From: a virus
IMG/VR virus record: IMGVR_UViG_3300020470_000035
Span: 1 to 44,061 of that record
Length of the DNA: 44,061 bases
Reading direction: 5' to 3' (one strand)
The notes below the pieces were generated by a model. It had not been told where the DNA came from and ran no database searches. It saw only the letters and a list, made by a program, of their open reading frames with translations. The number at the start of each line of letters is the position of its first letter. Positions within the stretch are counted from its first letter, which is position 1. Made by a program: the position numbers and the translations under genes. Positions 14,801 to 23,981 of the stretch are shown here, in pieces.

Positions 14801-17800
14801 GGGTGGATATATTAGTACTGCAGATCCATTGGTTCCAAATTATTCAGAAATTAAATTTGTTGATAGTAAATATAGTGGAAATTATAGTATTTTTGGAATA
14901 ACATCAGATACTTTTAAAGTTTCTCCAAGATCAATTCCAGAACTTTTATCATATAAAGAAGATCAGTGTGAAAAACTTGAATATTCTACCGAATCTAGGC
15001 GTATTACTGGATCAATTAAAGATGTAAAAGTAATTTCTAAAGGATTAAATTATAAGAGTATTCCTAAATTTAAATCTGTAGTTAGTGCACAGGGTAAAAA
15101 TGCGAATATCGTAGCACTTTCTACATCAATTGGTAGAATTAATGATGTAAGAATAGTTGATATTGGATATGAATACCCATCAGATAAAACTTTAAGTCCA
15201 GAAGCATTTGTTTCTCCAGTTATTAGAATTGATAATGTAGATACTATTACTGGTATTAATGTTATTGATGGTGGAAAACAGTATTTGTCTGCTCCTGATG
15301 TTATTGTTTATGATCCAATTGATGATAAGGTTGTTGATGAAACTTCTTTAACTGCAACTACACCATATCAATCAATTTCTGATATTAATATAATTGCACC
15401 AATTCAAGGATTAAATTCTGTAAATCATAGGATTCTTACTGTAAACAATTCAAATGGTATAGGAATTAATTCTATGACTGGCGGTGGATCAGGAATAGTT
15501 ACTTGTGTTTTAGAAACTCCTATTAATGGATTTGTAGATCCTCCATTTGCTGTTGGTGATGAAATATTTGTAGAAGGTGTTGAATTATTTGGTGAGGCAG
15601 GAATAGGAACACAAGGTAATACTAATTCTTCTGGTATTGCTACAGGTGGCGATGGATATAATTCCTCAAATCATCAATATAGATTCTTTAAAGTTGATGA
15701 TTATATAAATTCAAATCCTGCAGTTATTAAGTATAGTTTAGTAGGATTAACAACAAATCCAGGTATTGCTAAAACATTCCAATCAGGATATGCAAATGTC
15801 ATAAACAGGAAAAATTATCCAACTTTTGAAGTTATTCAAGAACGTGGTTCATTCAAACTTAATGAAGTACTTCATATTGAACAAAATGGAAAATTTATTG
15901 AAAAGGATCTAAGAATAGTAGAATCTAGAGAAGATTTTATTAAAGTTGATGGTGTATATCAACTTAGTATTGGTGATAGAATAAAAGGAACTAATAGTAA
16001 TGTTAGAGCAACAGTAACTGGTATTGTTGGAAATAGAGCAAAATTTAAGGTAGATTATTCAAGTCGTCAGGAATATGGATGGATTAATAATACTGGAAAG
16101 TTAAATGAAGATTTCCAAGTTATTCCAAATAATGATTATTATCAAAACCTTTCATATTCTATTAAGAGTAATGTTACATGGGATAATATAGTAAATCCTG
16201 TTAATAGATTAGTTCATCCAGCAGGTCTTAAGAATTTTGCTGATGTTGGTATAACATCTTCTATTAATGTTGGTATTGGAACTACTGTTCAAGCAACACC
16301 AGTTATTGTTGTTGATCTTTTAGGTGATAAGAGAGTTGATACTATTAATAATTTTGATTTTGGAAGGGATTATGATGCTAGACCAGAAGTAAACCCAACA
16401 AAATCAAAATTTGCTACTTTTGAAAATACAAAATTAACAGATTATACACTATGCAAATCAAATAGAGTTTTACTACATGATGATATAAGTAGTAAATTCT
16501 CCAGTAAAGGTTTCCAAGATGTATTCCAAGAAATAGAAGAAGTTGAAGGTACATTTACAAAGTATCTTGTACAAATAACTGATGCAGATACATTAGATGT
16601 TCAATTCTCTGAAGTAATTGTATTATCTACAACTAATGATGCTATTTTAGTTCAAAAAACATCAGATTATACTAAACATAAATTAGGTGATTTTGAAGCA
16701 ACTGCTGATCTTTTTGGAAGAAAGGCATTAAATTTCTTACCAGTTGAGAAATATGATAGAGATCATGATATTAAAATTCTTAAAACAGAATTTATTACAA
16801 ATACAATTAAAACTGAAACAACATCAATCGGTCAAATTGATATAACTGGAGCAAATGTTGCAGTTGCAATTGCTAGTACAGATACAAATAATAATGTTAT
16901 TGGATTTAACACAACAACTATTGCACAATTCTCTGATACAGATTTCAATGGTTTCTTTGCTGATGTTCTTGTCCAAGATGATATTACAAAAGAAATTAAT
17001 TATGGTGAAATTATAGTAGATTTTGATGGAACAAATATCTATTATGCAGAAAGTTATGTTGATACATTAAATAAAACTTATAGTGCATCTAGGGTTGGTA
17101 TATTAACTGCAAGGTATGATTCTGGAACAATCTACTTTGAATGTGAAAACCAAACTAAGAGGGTAATTAATGTAAGTGCAAATATTGTTGGATTGGGTGC
17201 TACTGAATCTGTTGGAGTTGGAACATATAGATTTGCCGTTCCTGGTCAACCTATTGGTGCTGAGAGAAGTGCTAGATTAGAATCAACATATGATAGTGGA
17301 ACTTCAACACCAATATTAGTTACTAGGATTGATAATACAATTGATAGTTCAGTTAAATCTCTTGTAAGAGTTTCCAGTGGTTCTGAATCTGCAGTGCACC
17401 AAATTGTTGCTCTTCAGGATGATGGTGATGTAACTGTTATTCAATATCCATTTACTGGATCTTCTAATGTTGGACTTGGTACTTTCGGATCTGTTACAAC
17501 AGGAAATATTATTGATGTTAATTTCTATCCAGATTCATCACAAACAAATCTTATTGAACTTCAAGCATATAATGAAGTCTTTAATACTATAAACGATTTT
17601 GCTAATACTCCAGATCCTTTAGTGATAGGACCAACAGAAAAACGTGTTCTTCTTTCTGCATATGATGGTGTAAATGGTTCGAGAGCAAATAAAGTTAATT
17701 TTGAATTAAAGCATGAAGATACTCCAATCTATAGTAAGATATTTAATCCTGCTAATACCGAACAATTAGATAAAGTAACTGGTGAGTTTACTATACCAAA

Positions 17801-20800
17801 TCATTTCTTTAATGATAATGAAGAATTAGTATATACACCTGGATCAACATTTGTTGGTGTTGGATCTACTGCAGTTTCTATAGGATCTACTACAAACTAT
17901 GCAGGTATTGTTACTGATATAATGCCATCTAAGGTATATGTTAAAGTTTTCAACGAAAATAAGTTTAATCTTTATAGTAGAAAAGAATATATTTCATCTG
18001 GTATTGCAATAACATTTACTGGAGTTGGTGAAGGTAATGCCCATAAACTTGATATGACCAAGAAACTGTCTAAAACAGTTATTGGTTTGGATGGAATTGT
18101 ACAGCAACCGATTACATTTACTTCAATTGAGCATACTCTTGATGGTGCTATTGGTGCTGGAACATCACAATTTGTTCTTAGTGGAATTAGTTCTGTTCAA
18201 CCAAGAGATGTTCTAAAAATTGATAATGAATATATGAAGGTTGAGCAGGTAGGATTCTCTAGTCTTCCTGAAGGAACTATAAACGATTCTACTGATGTTT
18301 CCCTCGGTATTTGTACTCTACCAGTTGTTAGAGTTAATAGAGGATCTTTGGGTATAGCAGCAACTTCTCACGCTGACACAACCGCTACTAGGGTTCATAG
18401 AGGATCATTTAATATTGTTGATAGTACTGTATGGTTCTTAGATCCACCTAAAGGTAATACTAGAGAAAGAAGAAATGATACTAATCTACCATATGTTAAA
18501 GCTGAATTCTGTGGTAGAACTTTCTTAAGAAGTAATTATGATACCAATATGGTATTCGATGATATTTCTGATGTGTTTACAGGAATAGGTAAAACTTACA
18601 CAATGACTGTAGGTGGTGCTAATACAGAAACTGGTGTTGCTATTGGAAATGGTATTTTATTCATTAATGGTGTATTCCAAACTCCTCTTACTTTGAATAA
18701 TGCTGGTAATAATTACGAATTTGATACTGATTCAGTAGCAGGTATTTCTAGTGTAGTATTCACTGGAATTACATCTGAAAATGGCACCCCAATGCAATCA
18801 GAGTATGATATTAATCAGAATCAACTACCAAGAGGTGGACTGATTGTTTCTATGGGATCAACTCCTGGTACTGGATATGCTCCTTTAGTTGGTGCTAAAG
18901 TTAAACCAGAACAAAAAGATAATAGTAATTTATTTGCTGCATCTTCTATTACTAAAGTTGTTGGAATTGGAACTTCTTCTAAGTATAAACTTGGCATAGA
19001 AACTGCTGCTTATGATAATACCACTGGAATAATTACAGTTACAACTAATACTGTTAATGGATATGCTTTAGGTTATCCAAATACAGTTAAGTTAAAGAAT
19101 TTAGAATTTACATGTCCAACTAAGGATGTTGGTACTCCTGTTACAGGTGGAACTGTATATGACCCATCTACTGGCGAATTAACTTTACAAGTTAATAATC
19201 ATGGTTTAAGTAATGGAGATGCTATTAAACTTAAGAAAGAATCTTTAATCTTTACTTGTAATGCTGGTGCAGGTGCTCATACTTATGCTGGAGGAACAGC
19301 AATTAATGCAGTTACTATTGCATCTACTCAAAAAAATGTAACTAATGCATCATATAATCCATCAACTGGAGATTTGACCTTAACAATCGGAACCCATACA
19401 TTTACAACTAGTGATACTTGTACAATTGCTACAGAAGCAATTAAGTTTACTTGTACTTTAGATAATAATACTGCAATAAAATCATATCCTAGAACTACTG
19501 ATCCTGCTTATAATACTGCATTAGCAATCACTGCTGTAGGTGGTACAACGGTTACAGTTAATGTTGGTGCTGTAACAGCAGCAAGTCAGAATAAGGCGTA
19601 TCCTAGAACCACTGACCCTGCTTATGACAAGTATATGTACATAAACACGGTAACTCCAAACACATTTAAAGTTAATGCTTTATTTGGAACAACACCAACT
19701 AATACAGATGCACATACATTTGTTTCTGCAACTACAAACGCTGTTCAGACTCTTAACTATGTTGGAGTTACAACTTCAATATTCGCAGATCATGAAAGAG
19801 CATTACCAATAGTTGGTATTATATCTGATAGAACATTTGAGGTTCAGGTAGGATTAACATCAATACCACACTTCTATAAAACTGGTGGTGATGTATATGA
19901 ATTCTATAATGATTTAACTCCTGGTTCTGGATATAGAGAGCCTGTTGCAATTGGTGTTACTGATATTGAATATGTTCATACTTTTGTTTCTTCTGATGCT
20001 AATTCAATTAACGCTACTAATCCTAATGGTACTCATACACCATCAACAGTAGATTATATTTCTTCTACTGGTGAATTGATATTAACTGTTGGAAATAATC
20101 ATGGATTGCTGCCAGCATCGGAGACTGATATTAACAGTGCTGCATATAATCCAACAACTGGTGTATTAACTATTACTTCTGGAGTATTGTCTAATGGTCA
20201 TGGATTCTCTAATGGGGATCTTATTAAGTTTAAGGATTATGCAATAACATTTACTTGTGCTATGGATGGTGGAGCATCAAACCATTCATATCCAAGACCT
20301 TCTGATCCTGCAAGTGGAAAGTGGTTAGCAATATCAAACGTAACTCAATTTACATTTGATGTAAATGTAGGAACATCACCTGGTGTTTCTTATACCCCAT
20401 CATATGCTAAGTATGATCCAGTAACAGGATTGATGGAAATCACTATTGGATCTCATACTTTAAGACCTGGAACTAATATTAAATTAGCTCAGGAATCTAT
20501 TAAGTTTACTTGTGATGTTGATGATAACCAATCAGCAAAGGGATATCCAAGAGCAACAGATCCTTTTTATGATAAACCAATTAAAATTGAAACTGTAACG
20601 GATACAACAATAACAATCCAAGTTCTTTCTACTATACCATCAACAAATACAACTAAACATACTTTCCATTCTGCTACTGCAGGTGCAGTAACAACTGGTG
20701 GAAATTATACCCATTCATATAGTTCTTCTTTATCAGGTTCATTATTGAGAGCAACAACTACAATTCAACTTAATACCGAATCTCTTAAATTTACATGTTC

Positions 20801-23800
20801 CAGAGATAATCATGATAGCATTCATTCATATCCTCGTACAACTGATCCTGCTGGTGGTGTATCATTAGGAATAGATGGTACAACAAATAATACTATTACA
20901 GTTAATGTTGGTACTGGAGGTGGAGGTGGAACTGGTGCAGTAATTAGTGCTAAAGTTGCTTCCAATACTCATAAATTTGTAAGTGCAGTAGCAGGTGCAG
21001 CACAAACTGGAGGAAATTATATCCATACATTTGCTCCTGGTACTGAAAATAATAATTGCATTTCTATTGATTCTTGGTCTGGTACTAAGTTAACTCCAAC
21101 TGGAGCAACTTATAATGCTCTTACTGGTAATCTAGTATTAACTGTTGGTGCAGGTCATGGAATATTTGAAGGTAGTAATACAGTTGGAATTGCTACAAAT
21201 TCATTAACATTTACTTGTGATAGAGATAATCACGCAACTGAGCACACATATCCAAGATATACTGATCCTATTCATAACGATGCAAATGTAGCAGTTGCTG
21301 CAACAACTGATACCACATTTACTATTAATGTTGGAAAATCACCCATCACAACCCGTAATATCACTAATGCTGAATATGATCCAGCAACAGGTGAATTTAT
21401 TGTAACAAGTGCTGGACATGGATTTGTAGGTTGTACAACAATTACTCCAACAAATGCATCTTATGTTAAGAATACTGGTAATCTAACACTTACAAAGAAT
21501 TCTCATGGGTTTGCCGTTGGTGATAAGATATTAATTGAAGATAATAGTTTAGTATTTACTTGTGATAAGGATAATAATCAAACAGAGCATTCTTATCCAA
21601 GACCATCTGATTATGCAAGTGGAAGATGGGTTTCAATTTATAGCACTACTGTAAATACCTTTAAAGTTAATGTAAATCCAAATCCATCTAAAGATCAATT
21701 TACACACTCATTTGTTCGTGCTGTAAATGGAGGAATCTATAAGTCAAATCAAACTGTTGGATTTGCTACTAATTCGATAGTAATGACATGTGAGCATGAT
21801 TTACATCAAACATTGCATAGTTATCCACGTACAACTGATCCTGCTCATAGCATAGAATTACCAGTTGGTAAAGTAACTGTAGATACCTTTAGAGTCTTAG
21901 TAGGAAAATCACCTGCAGGTACTGGTGGTGCATTAGACTTTACTATTAATGATTATGGTGCAAGATATGTTAATCCAGAAATTTCAACACCAGAACCAAT
22001 TTATGAAAATATGCCTATTGTTGGTATTTCTAGGTTAGGTGTAGGAAAAACAGAAGATACTGGAAGTAATTTACTTTTAAATCTTAGAGTAGGTGCAGCA
22101 AGAACTTCTGTTGGTGTTGCAAGAAGTATGTTTGAAATATCTGATTTTACAGTTGCTAGATCTGGACATTCATTTGCAATTGGTGATAAGTTCAAACCAA
22201 TGGGACTAGTAACAGATAAGAGATTGAGAAAACCATTACAGGAATTTGAACTTGAAGTTGTTACTACATTTAATGATTATTTCTCTTCTTGGCAATTCGG
22301 TGAGTTAGATTTTATTGATAGCGTTTCTTCATTACAAACTGGATATAGAAAGAGATTCCCATTATTCCGTAATGGTCAATTATTAAGTTTTGAAGTTGAT
22401 GAGAATTCATTATTAGGTGAAGAGATAGATCTAAATGCAGTTTTATTAATATTCGTTAATGGAGTTATGCAAACCCCTAACATTGCATATCAGTTTGAGG
22501 GTGGTACAACATTTACATTCACAGAAGCACCATCAATAGATGATAAAGTTGATATTTTCTTCTATAAAGGACAAGATGGTGTTGATGTTCAAATAGTTAA
22601 TGTAAATGAAACCATTAAGATTGGTGATGATATTCGTATTCATAAGAATCCTGCATTTACAGAAACTATTGATCAGGAAAGTGATAGAATTATTAAAGAT
22701 ATTCTTGGATCTGATCTTGTTGAAACAACAATGTATAGGGGTAAAGGTATTAATGAAAATACACCTAAACCAGTTGATTGGACTAAACAAAAAGAAGATA
22801 AGATTATTAAAGGTGAATTGATATCTAAAGCAAGAGAAGTTATTGAACCACAAATATATCCAACATCAAAAGTTATTGGTGATGTAACCACTGATTCTGG
22901 TACTGGTGTTACTGGTGGAATATTTGTTGATGATGCAGAATCGTTCTTCTATGAAGATAATGTCAACCCTGCCTTGGATATTGATGATAGGTATAATGTT
23001 AATATTACTGCTGTTGATGCCTTATTAATGGAATCAGAAAGTGGTGAGCAAGCAGAAATAACTGCAAATGTTACTTCTGGTGGTTATATTGGATCATTAA
23101 CCATTGTTAATGGTGGTAGTGGTTATGTTGGATCTTCGGTTAATATATTAATTGCTGCTCCAATTGGGGTTGGTATTGGAACAACAGTTAGAAATGAATA
23201 TGCACAAGTTGGAGTTTCTACATTCGCAGAAGCAACTGGTACAATTACTAATGGTTCTATTACTTCTACTACAATAACAAATATAGGTTTAGGATATTCA
23301 CAAGCAAATCCACCAAGAGTTATTGTAGAAAAACCTCAGTACAAAACTGAAAAAATGACTTCCTTTGATAATGTTGAAGGATATACTGGAATTATAACTG
23401 GAATTACTGCAGTAGAAGGTTCTGGTGGAACAGGAACTAAAGCACTTAAGTTCTTCTTTACATCATTTAAATCTAATGCAAATAAATTACAAGTTGGATA
23501 TCCAATTTTAATTAAAGATACTTCAATAGATTTGGGATCTGGAGTTACTTCAGTTGATGGTCACGATAATAGTATAGTTGCAATTGGATCAACTTTCTTG
23601 GATAATATCTATAAAGTACATTCAATGTCTCAACTTAGTGATTTTAGAGCAGAAATTACTTGTGATATTTTAAGTACGACTAATACTACTGGTGTTACCT
23701 CAACAGGTTATTATGATGCTACCAATATTGGTTTGACTAAATCTCTAGGTAAGATAAGTTGGGGTAGAATATATAATGGTGAAAGATCAACTTCTCCAAT

Positions 23801-23939
23801 TTCTATTGGGGTTACTGGTTTAACAGTTGATGCAGGATTATCAACTTTCCCAACAATTCAAAGAAAGTATTATAGTGGTTTGAACGCTGAGTTTGGACTA
23901 AGAAATACTGGTGCTATTAGAATAGTTACAGGACTATAA
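8823..23939 (+). CDS. gp7: giant gp7-type baseplate wedge / virion protein
   Basis: A single uninterrupted frame encodes 5038 residues; T4 gp7 has 1032. The N-terminal about 250 residues (SQLPEFLRSDFPLATEFFKQ) are typical of the cyanophage protein in the gp7 slot. The rest is beta-rich: G-x-G-Y repeats from about 750 onward, a YHYH domain at about 1250-1345 (GWAYDGNPIYGPYGY, then EHNGRFC), VNGV-x-QTP domains near 3280 and 4544, and an eight-copy FTC...YPR-x-TDPA array at about 3550-4335. It should form wedge and peripheral baseplate structure, and the repeats probably project outward. Gene 7 identity rests on position and N-terminus; the extra domains may carry adhesion or enzyme functions. 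No frameshift is seen. Confidence 0.82.
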   Translation: MSIGIDKRIQVNKVIESQLPEFLRSDFPLATEFFKQYYLSQEFQGGVTDLIDNFDQYLKVDNLVPEVVYGTTTLVDPVSTSDTTIVVKSTKGFPDQYGLLKIDGEIITYTSKTDTTFIGCIRGFSGISGYNVGIATHLDSVNRENLTFEDTEAESHLTSATVINLSVLFIQEFYKKLKKTFLPGLENNDFAKDIDVGNFIKNARSFYQSKGIEESIKILLKVLYGEDSIVLDLEERLIKPSSAEFIRREVIIADKISGDPQKLVGQTVYKSTDLRTNASVSEVEILTRSGVGTDAPKVYYKLSLFVGYNDRDLIEGTFTIPGKTKVLEKVSVGSSIVSVDSTIGFPQSGYVLCGINSISYTSKSVNQFFGCTNIVEPIGIRSDVRADEVIFGYEDGDLDNKVELRITGVLSEFKVVSDISLVTEGERIYVKNVGESVQNPSNNQSYKEIFANSWIYNTSSRYQIDQISGSTIMVSTDIDKSSLKVGDIIEILLRNSETVVSPFAEVINIDLTKNEIIVNGISGFTPVVGYYYDLRRKLKKSSSNGIEILEGNDNILADVLNVYVDDEKDAFVASNSLPSYTLKSDLKTTLVTISTTSNQLEGYNNMTDDYDVIIAEGGQEIELITGDSIIYTSENPLTNLTSGDLYYVEVVAINPGKIRLYSSRGLIGNTTNCVRFNAKGDAITSSHTFTKSSEYNKKLSSNKILRKFPLSQNLFVSGKNETPVNTIGMLIDGVEIRTPISEDYIYYGPIESVDVYNSGDGYDVINPPKILVDDSLGGGTNALLEPVIVGSVKEIFVDPHDFDIDDVKTITLTGGNGSGCILEPVIGQRYRELEFDSRDIFFSGGLSIDDETITFKTEHYLNDGEVVYYNNNGNPNIGIGGYKDVSNIATGRLATGTPYNIRVVNSKTIQIYNSYEDARSGINTIGISTATNAAGIHKFRTVSKKTLQSVKILNPGSGYTHRKLHIKPSDVSISYSKITFKGHGFADGDLIEYSNTGSGNPNPNSIGGLDGKDYYILKIDNDSFRLADSKVNYDRGDYVKLTSQGTGLQTFKYPDIKVNAEVSFASTVTGSFNFTPVVTGKIVDAYLYESGTKYGSKILNLQKNPKVTIKNGKDAVVKGSIVNGRIVDVQVLNKGSEYYSLPEITVQATGITTTNVIGNGAILKPVVSDGKLIKVDVINTGIGYTDSKTAFSVKSRGSNALFEPRVRKLTIDNNKRQGTYNLSSDDGENLHLSIHGYSSDIANSFSDNGGKHSPIIGWAYDGNPIYGPYGYSEVDQLGPSVGIVTSGYTLDASKVIDRPSTTEFEEGYFIEDWQYTGSTTLDEHNGRFCKTNEFPNGVYAYFASVQQSTQTNTLEPRFPYFVGKTYRSPFISSNTTLTQEFNFNNSNLARNTFPYKVGNALADNDFIVESNEYLRQLTTVESVTTGEIDKLEVLDGGTGYRVGDYTDFDDIGTNGTGLRGQVKSLVGLGVSEITTELDRYENAVFTWKNANEVVAKYEPFIELKDQNTVSISGLSSSIIHLTDSFSVGVKTDTIGLAKSMTANAVVTGRVDDIYVNVIPNTVSIGSTIKINDDELVRVLNIFDVGSILRVKRYGVGAAHTYGSKLDVLNQEITIPVRTEKFDSTVNNLVYFNAKQAVGLGTTAGGGVATLARNGETLLEVAVPTRSIYLPNHPFTTGQELTLRKRGTATSLIVGDQSVPLNLFNIPNVTTDTSTVYAINKGQNYVGLVTQRTSIGSTSEGLFFHGNGSDDYEYSLESNYNQVIGDIDQITSTVVTNIAIANTITHGLRNNDVVNLEVIPNTIVGIGSTSPLSLSFNAEHQKLLVNKVGFNSTGINTTTSSITINDHGYKTGDKVLYESNDPAEGLDNPCYYIYELSSNEFSLGETLKDVQVQPPLLVGITSTGGQNHSFGLVNPQIKVVKNSKLSFNVSDSSLLDYNLKFFYDKEFNNDFISAQDTSVFNISGFGTSGIGTQSTVTLSFSETTPSQLYYAIEKGGYISTADPLVPNYSEIKFVDSKYSGNYSIFGITSDTFKVSPRSIPELLSYKEDQCEKLEYSTESRRITGSIKDVKVISKGLNYKSIPKFKSVVSAQGKNANIVALSTSIGRINDVRIVDIGYEYPSDKTLSPEAFVSPVIRIDNVDTITGINVIDGGKQYLSAPDVIVYDPIDDKVVDETSLTATTPYQSISDINIIAPIQGLNSVNHRILTVNNSNGIGINSMTGGGSGIVTCVLETPINGFVDPPFAVGDEIFVEGVELFGEAGIGTQGNTNSSGIATGGDGYNSSNHQYRFFKVDDYINSNPAVIKYSLVGLTTNPGIAKTFQSGYANVINRKNYPTFEVIQERGSFKLNEVLHIEQNGKFIEKDLRIVESREDFIKVDGVYQLSIGDRIKGTNSNVRATVTGIVGNRAKFKVDYSSRQEYGWINNTGKLNEDFQVIPNNDYYQNLSYSIKSNVTWDNIVNPVNRLVHPAGLKNFADVGITSSINVGIGTTVQATPVIVVDLLGDKRVDTINNFDFGRDYDARPEVNPTKSKFATFENTKLTDYTLCKSNRVLLHDDISSKFSSKGFQDVFQEIEEVEGTFTKYLVQITDADTLDVQFSEVIVLSTTNDAILVQKTSDYTKHKLGDFEATADLFGRKALNFLPVEKYDRDHDIKILKTEFITNTIKTETTSIGQIDITGANVAVAIASTDTNNNVIGFNTTTIAQFSDTDFNGFFADVLVQDDITKEINYGEIIVDFDGTNIYYAESYVDTLNKTYSASRVGILTARYDSGTIYFECENQTKRVINVSANIVGLGATESVGVGTYRFAVPGQPIGAERSARLESTYDSGTSTPILVTRIDNTIDSSVKSLVRVSSGSESAVHQIVALQDDGDVTVIQYPFTGSSNVGLGTFGSVTTGNIIDVNFYPDSSQTNLIELQAYNEVFNTINDFANTPDPLVIGPTEKRVLLSAYDGVNGSRANKVNFELKHEDTPIYSKIFNPANTEQLDKVTGEFTIPNHFFNDNEELVYTPGSTFVGVGSTAVSIGSTTNYAGIVTDIMPSKVYVKVFNENKFNLYSRKEYISSGIAITFTGVGEGNAHKLDMTKKLSKTVIGLDGIVQQPITFTSIEHTLDGAIGAGTSQFVLSGISSVQPRDVLKIDNEYMKVEQVGFSSLPEGTINDSTDVSLGICTLPVVRVNRGSLGIAATSHADTTATRVHRGSFNIVDSTVWFLDPPKGNTRERRNDTNLPYVKAEFCGRTFLRSNYDTNMVFDDISDVFTGIGKTYTMTVGGANTETGVAIGNGILFINGVFQTPLTLNNAGNNYEFDTDSVAGISSVVFTGITSENGTPMQSEYDINQNQLPRGGLIVSMGSTPGTGYAPLVGAKVKPEQKDNSNLFAASSITKVVGIGTSSKYKLGIETAAYDNTTGIITVTTNTVNGYALGYPNTVKLKNLEFTCPTKDVGTPVTGGTVYDPSTGELTLQVNNHGLSNGDAIKLKKESLIFTCNAGAGAHTYAGGTAINAVTIASTQKNVTNASYNPSTGDLTLTIGTHTFTTSDTCTIATEAIKFTCTLDNNTAIKSYPRTTDPAYNTALAITAVGGTTVTVNVGAVTAASQNKAYPRTTDPAYDKYMYINTVTPNTFKVNALFGTTPTNTDAHTFVSATTNAVQTLNYVGVTTSIFADHERALPIVGIISDRTFEVQVGLTSIPHFYKTGGDVYEFYNDLTPGSGYREPVAIGVTDIEYVHTFVSSDANSINATNPNGTHTPSTVDYISSTGELILTVGNNHGLLPASETDINSAAYNPTTGVLTITSGVLSNGHGFSNGDLIKFKDYAITFTCAMDGGASNHSYPRPSDPASGKWLAISNVTQFTFDVNVGTSPGVSYTPSYAKYDPVTGLMEITIGSHTLRPGTNIKLAQESIKFTCDVDDNQSAKGYPRATDPFYDKPIKIETVTDTTITIQVLSTIPSTNTTKHTFHSATAGAVTTGGNYTHSYSSSLSGSLLRATTTIQLNTESLKFTCSRDNHDSIHSYPRTTDPAGGVSLGIDGTTNNTITVNVGTGGGGGTGAVISAKVASNTHKFVSAVAGAAQTGGNYIHTFAPGTENNNCISIDSWSGTKLTPTGATYNALTGNLVLTVGAGHGIFEGSNTVGIATNSLTFTCDRDNHATEHTYPRYTDPIHNDANVAVAATTDTTFTINVGKSPITTRNITNAEYDPATGEFIVTSAGHGFVGCTTITPTNASYVKNTGNLTLTKNSHGFAVGDKILIEDNSLVFTCDKDNNQTEHSYPRPSDYASGRWVSIYSTTVNTFKVNVNPNPSKDQFTHSFVRAVNGGIYKSNQTVGFATNSIVMTCEHDLHQTLHSYPRTTDPAHSIELPVGKVTVDTFRVLVGKSPAGTGGALDFTINDYGARYVNPEISTPEPIYENMPIVGISRLGVGKTEDTGSNLLLNLRVGAARTSVGVARSMFEISDFTVARSGHSFAIGDKFKPMGLVTDKRLRKPLQEFELEVVTTFNDYFSSWQFGELDFIDSVSSLQTGYRKRFPLFRNGQLLSFEVDENSLLGEEIDLNAVLLIFVNGVMQTPNIAYQFEGGTTFTFTEAPSIDDKVDIFFYKGQDGVDVQIVNVNETIKIGDDIRIHKNPAFTETIDQESDRIIKDILGSDLVETTMYRGKGINENTPKPVDWTKQKEDKIIKGELISKAREVIEPQIYPTSKVIGDVTTDSGTGVTGGIFVDDAESFFYEDNVNPALDIDDRYNVNITAVDALLMESESGEQAEITANVTSGGYIGSLTIVNGGSGYVGSSVNILIAAPIGVGIGTTVRNEYAQVGVSTFAEATGTITNGSITSTTITNIGLGYSQANPPRVIVEKPQYKTEKMTSFDNVEGYTGIITGITAVEGSGGTGTKALKFFFTSFKSNANKLQVGYPILIKDTSIDLGSGVTSVDGHDNSIVAIGSTFLDNIYKVHSMSQLSDFRAEITCDILSTTNTTGVTSTGYYDATNIGLTKSLGKISWGRIYNGERSTSPISIGVTGLTVDAGLSTFPTIQRKYYSGLNAEFGLRNTGAIRIVTGL
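12570..12860 (+). other. YHYH-type domain inside gp7
   Basis: Residues about 1250-1345 contain GWAYDGNPIYGPYGY, a variable segment, then LDEHNGRFC and PNGVYAYF, which follow the YHYH domain pattern. YHYH domains occur in secreted bacterial and phage tail proteins and have no settled function. Here the final motif reads YAYF rather than YHYF, so a conserved His is replaced by Ala. Confidence 0.65.
19440..21870 (+). repeat. eight-copy FTC...YPR-x-TDPA protein repeat array in gp7
   Basis: YPR motifs are encoded near 19484, 19599, 20288, 20544, 20828, 21248, 21593 and 21821. Most units run: YDP-x-TG strand, GHGF or similar, FTC-x-x-D, a few residues, H-x-YPR-x-TDPA, then V-T-x-x-TF-x-VNVG and a HTFVSA strand. 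Each full unit has one Cys in FTC. Degenerate units lie at about 19080-19300. Spacing is irregular (about 115-690 nt), so units were lost or interrupted. Similar repeats are known from cyanophage structural proteins. Confidence 0.75.
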
Positions 23940-23948
23940 AATTATGTC

Positions 23949-23956
23949 TATAAATA
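23949..23956 (+). promoter_or_regulatory. T4-type late promoter before gp8
   Basis: An exact TATAAATA, 26 nt before the gp8 ATG in the short gap after gp7. It would restart late transcription after the 15-kb gp7 gene. Confidence 0.8.
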
Positions 23957-23981
23957 AAGAAAAAAAGTTTAATTTATAATC

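Noticed and set aside
22533-22891. Overlapping minus-strand open frames inside gp7
   Set aside because: Composition (Phe/Asn/Ile-rich) is that of an antisense reading of AT-rich coding DNA, and there are no promoters or ribosome binding sites.
8823-23939. Assembly or frame-fusion artefact behind the giant gp7
   Set aside because: The frame is continuous with consistent codon use and a recognised N-terminus, and it is followed by a proper late promoter and gp8. Long gp7-type genes are known in cyanophages.
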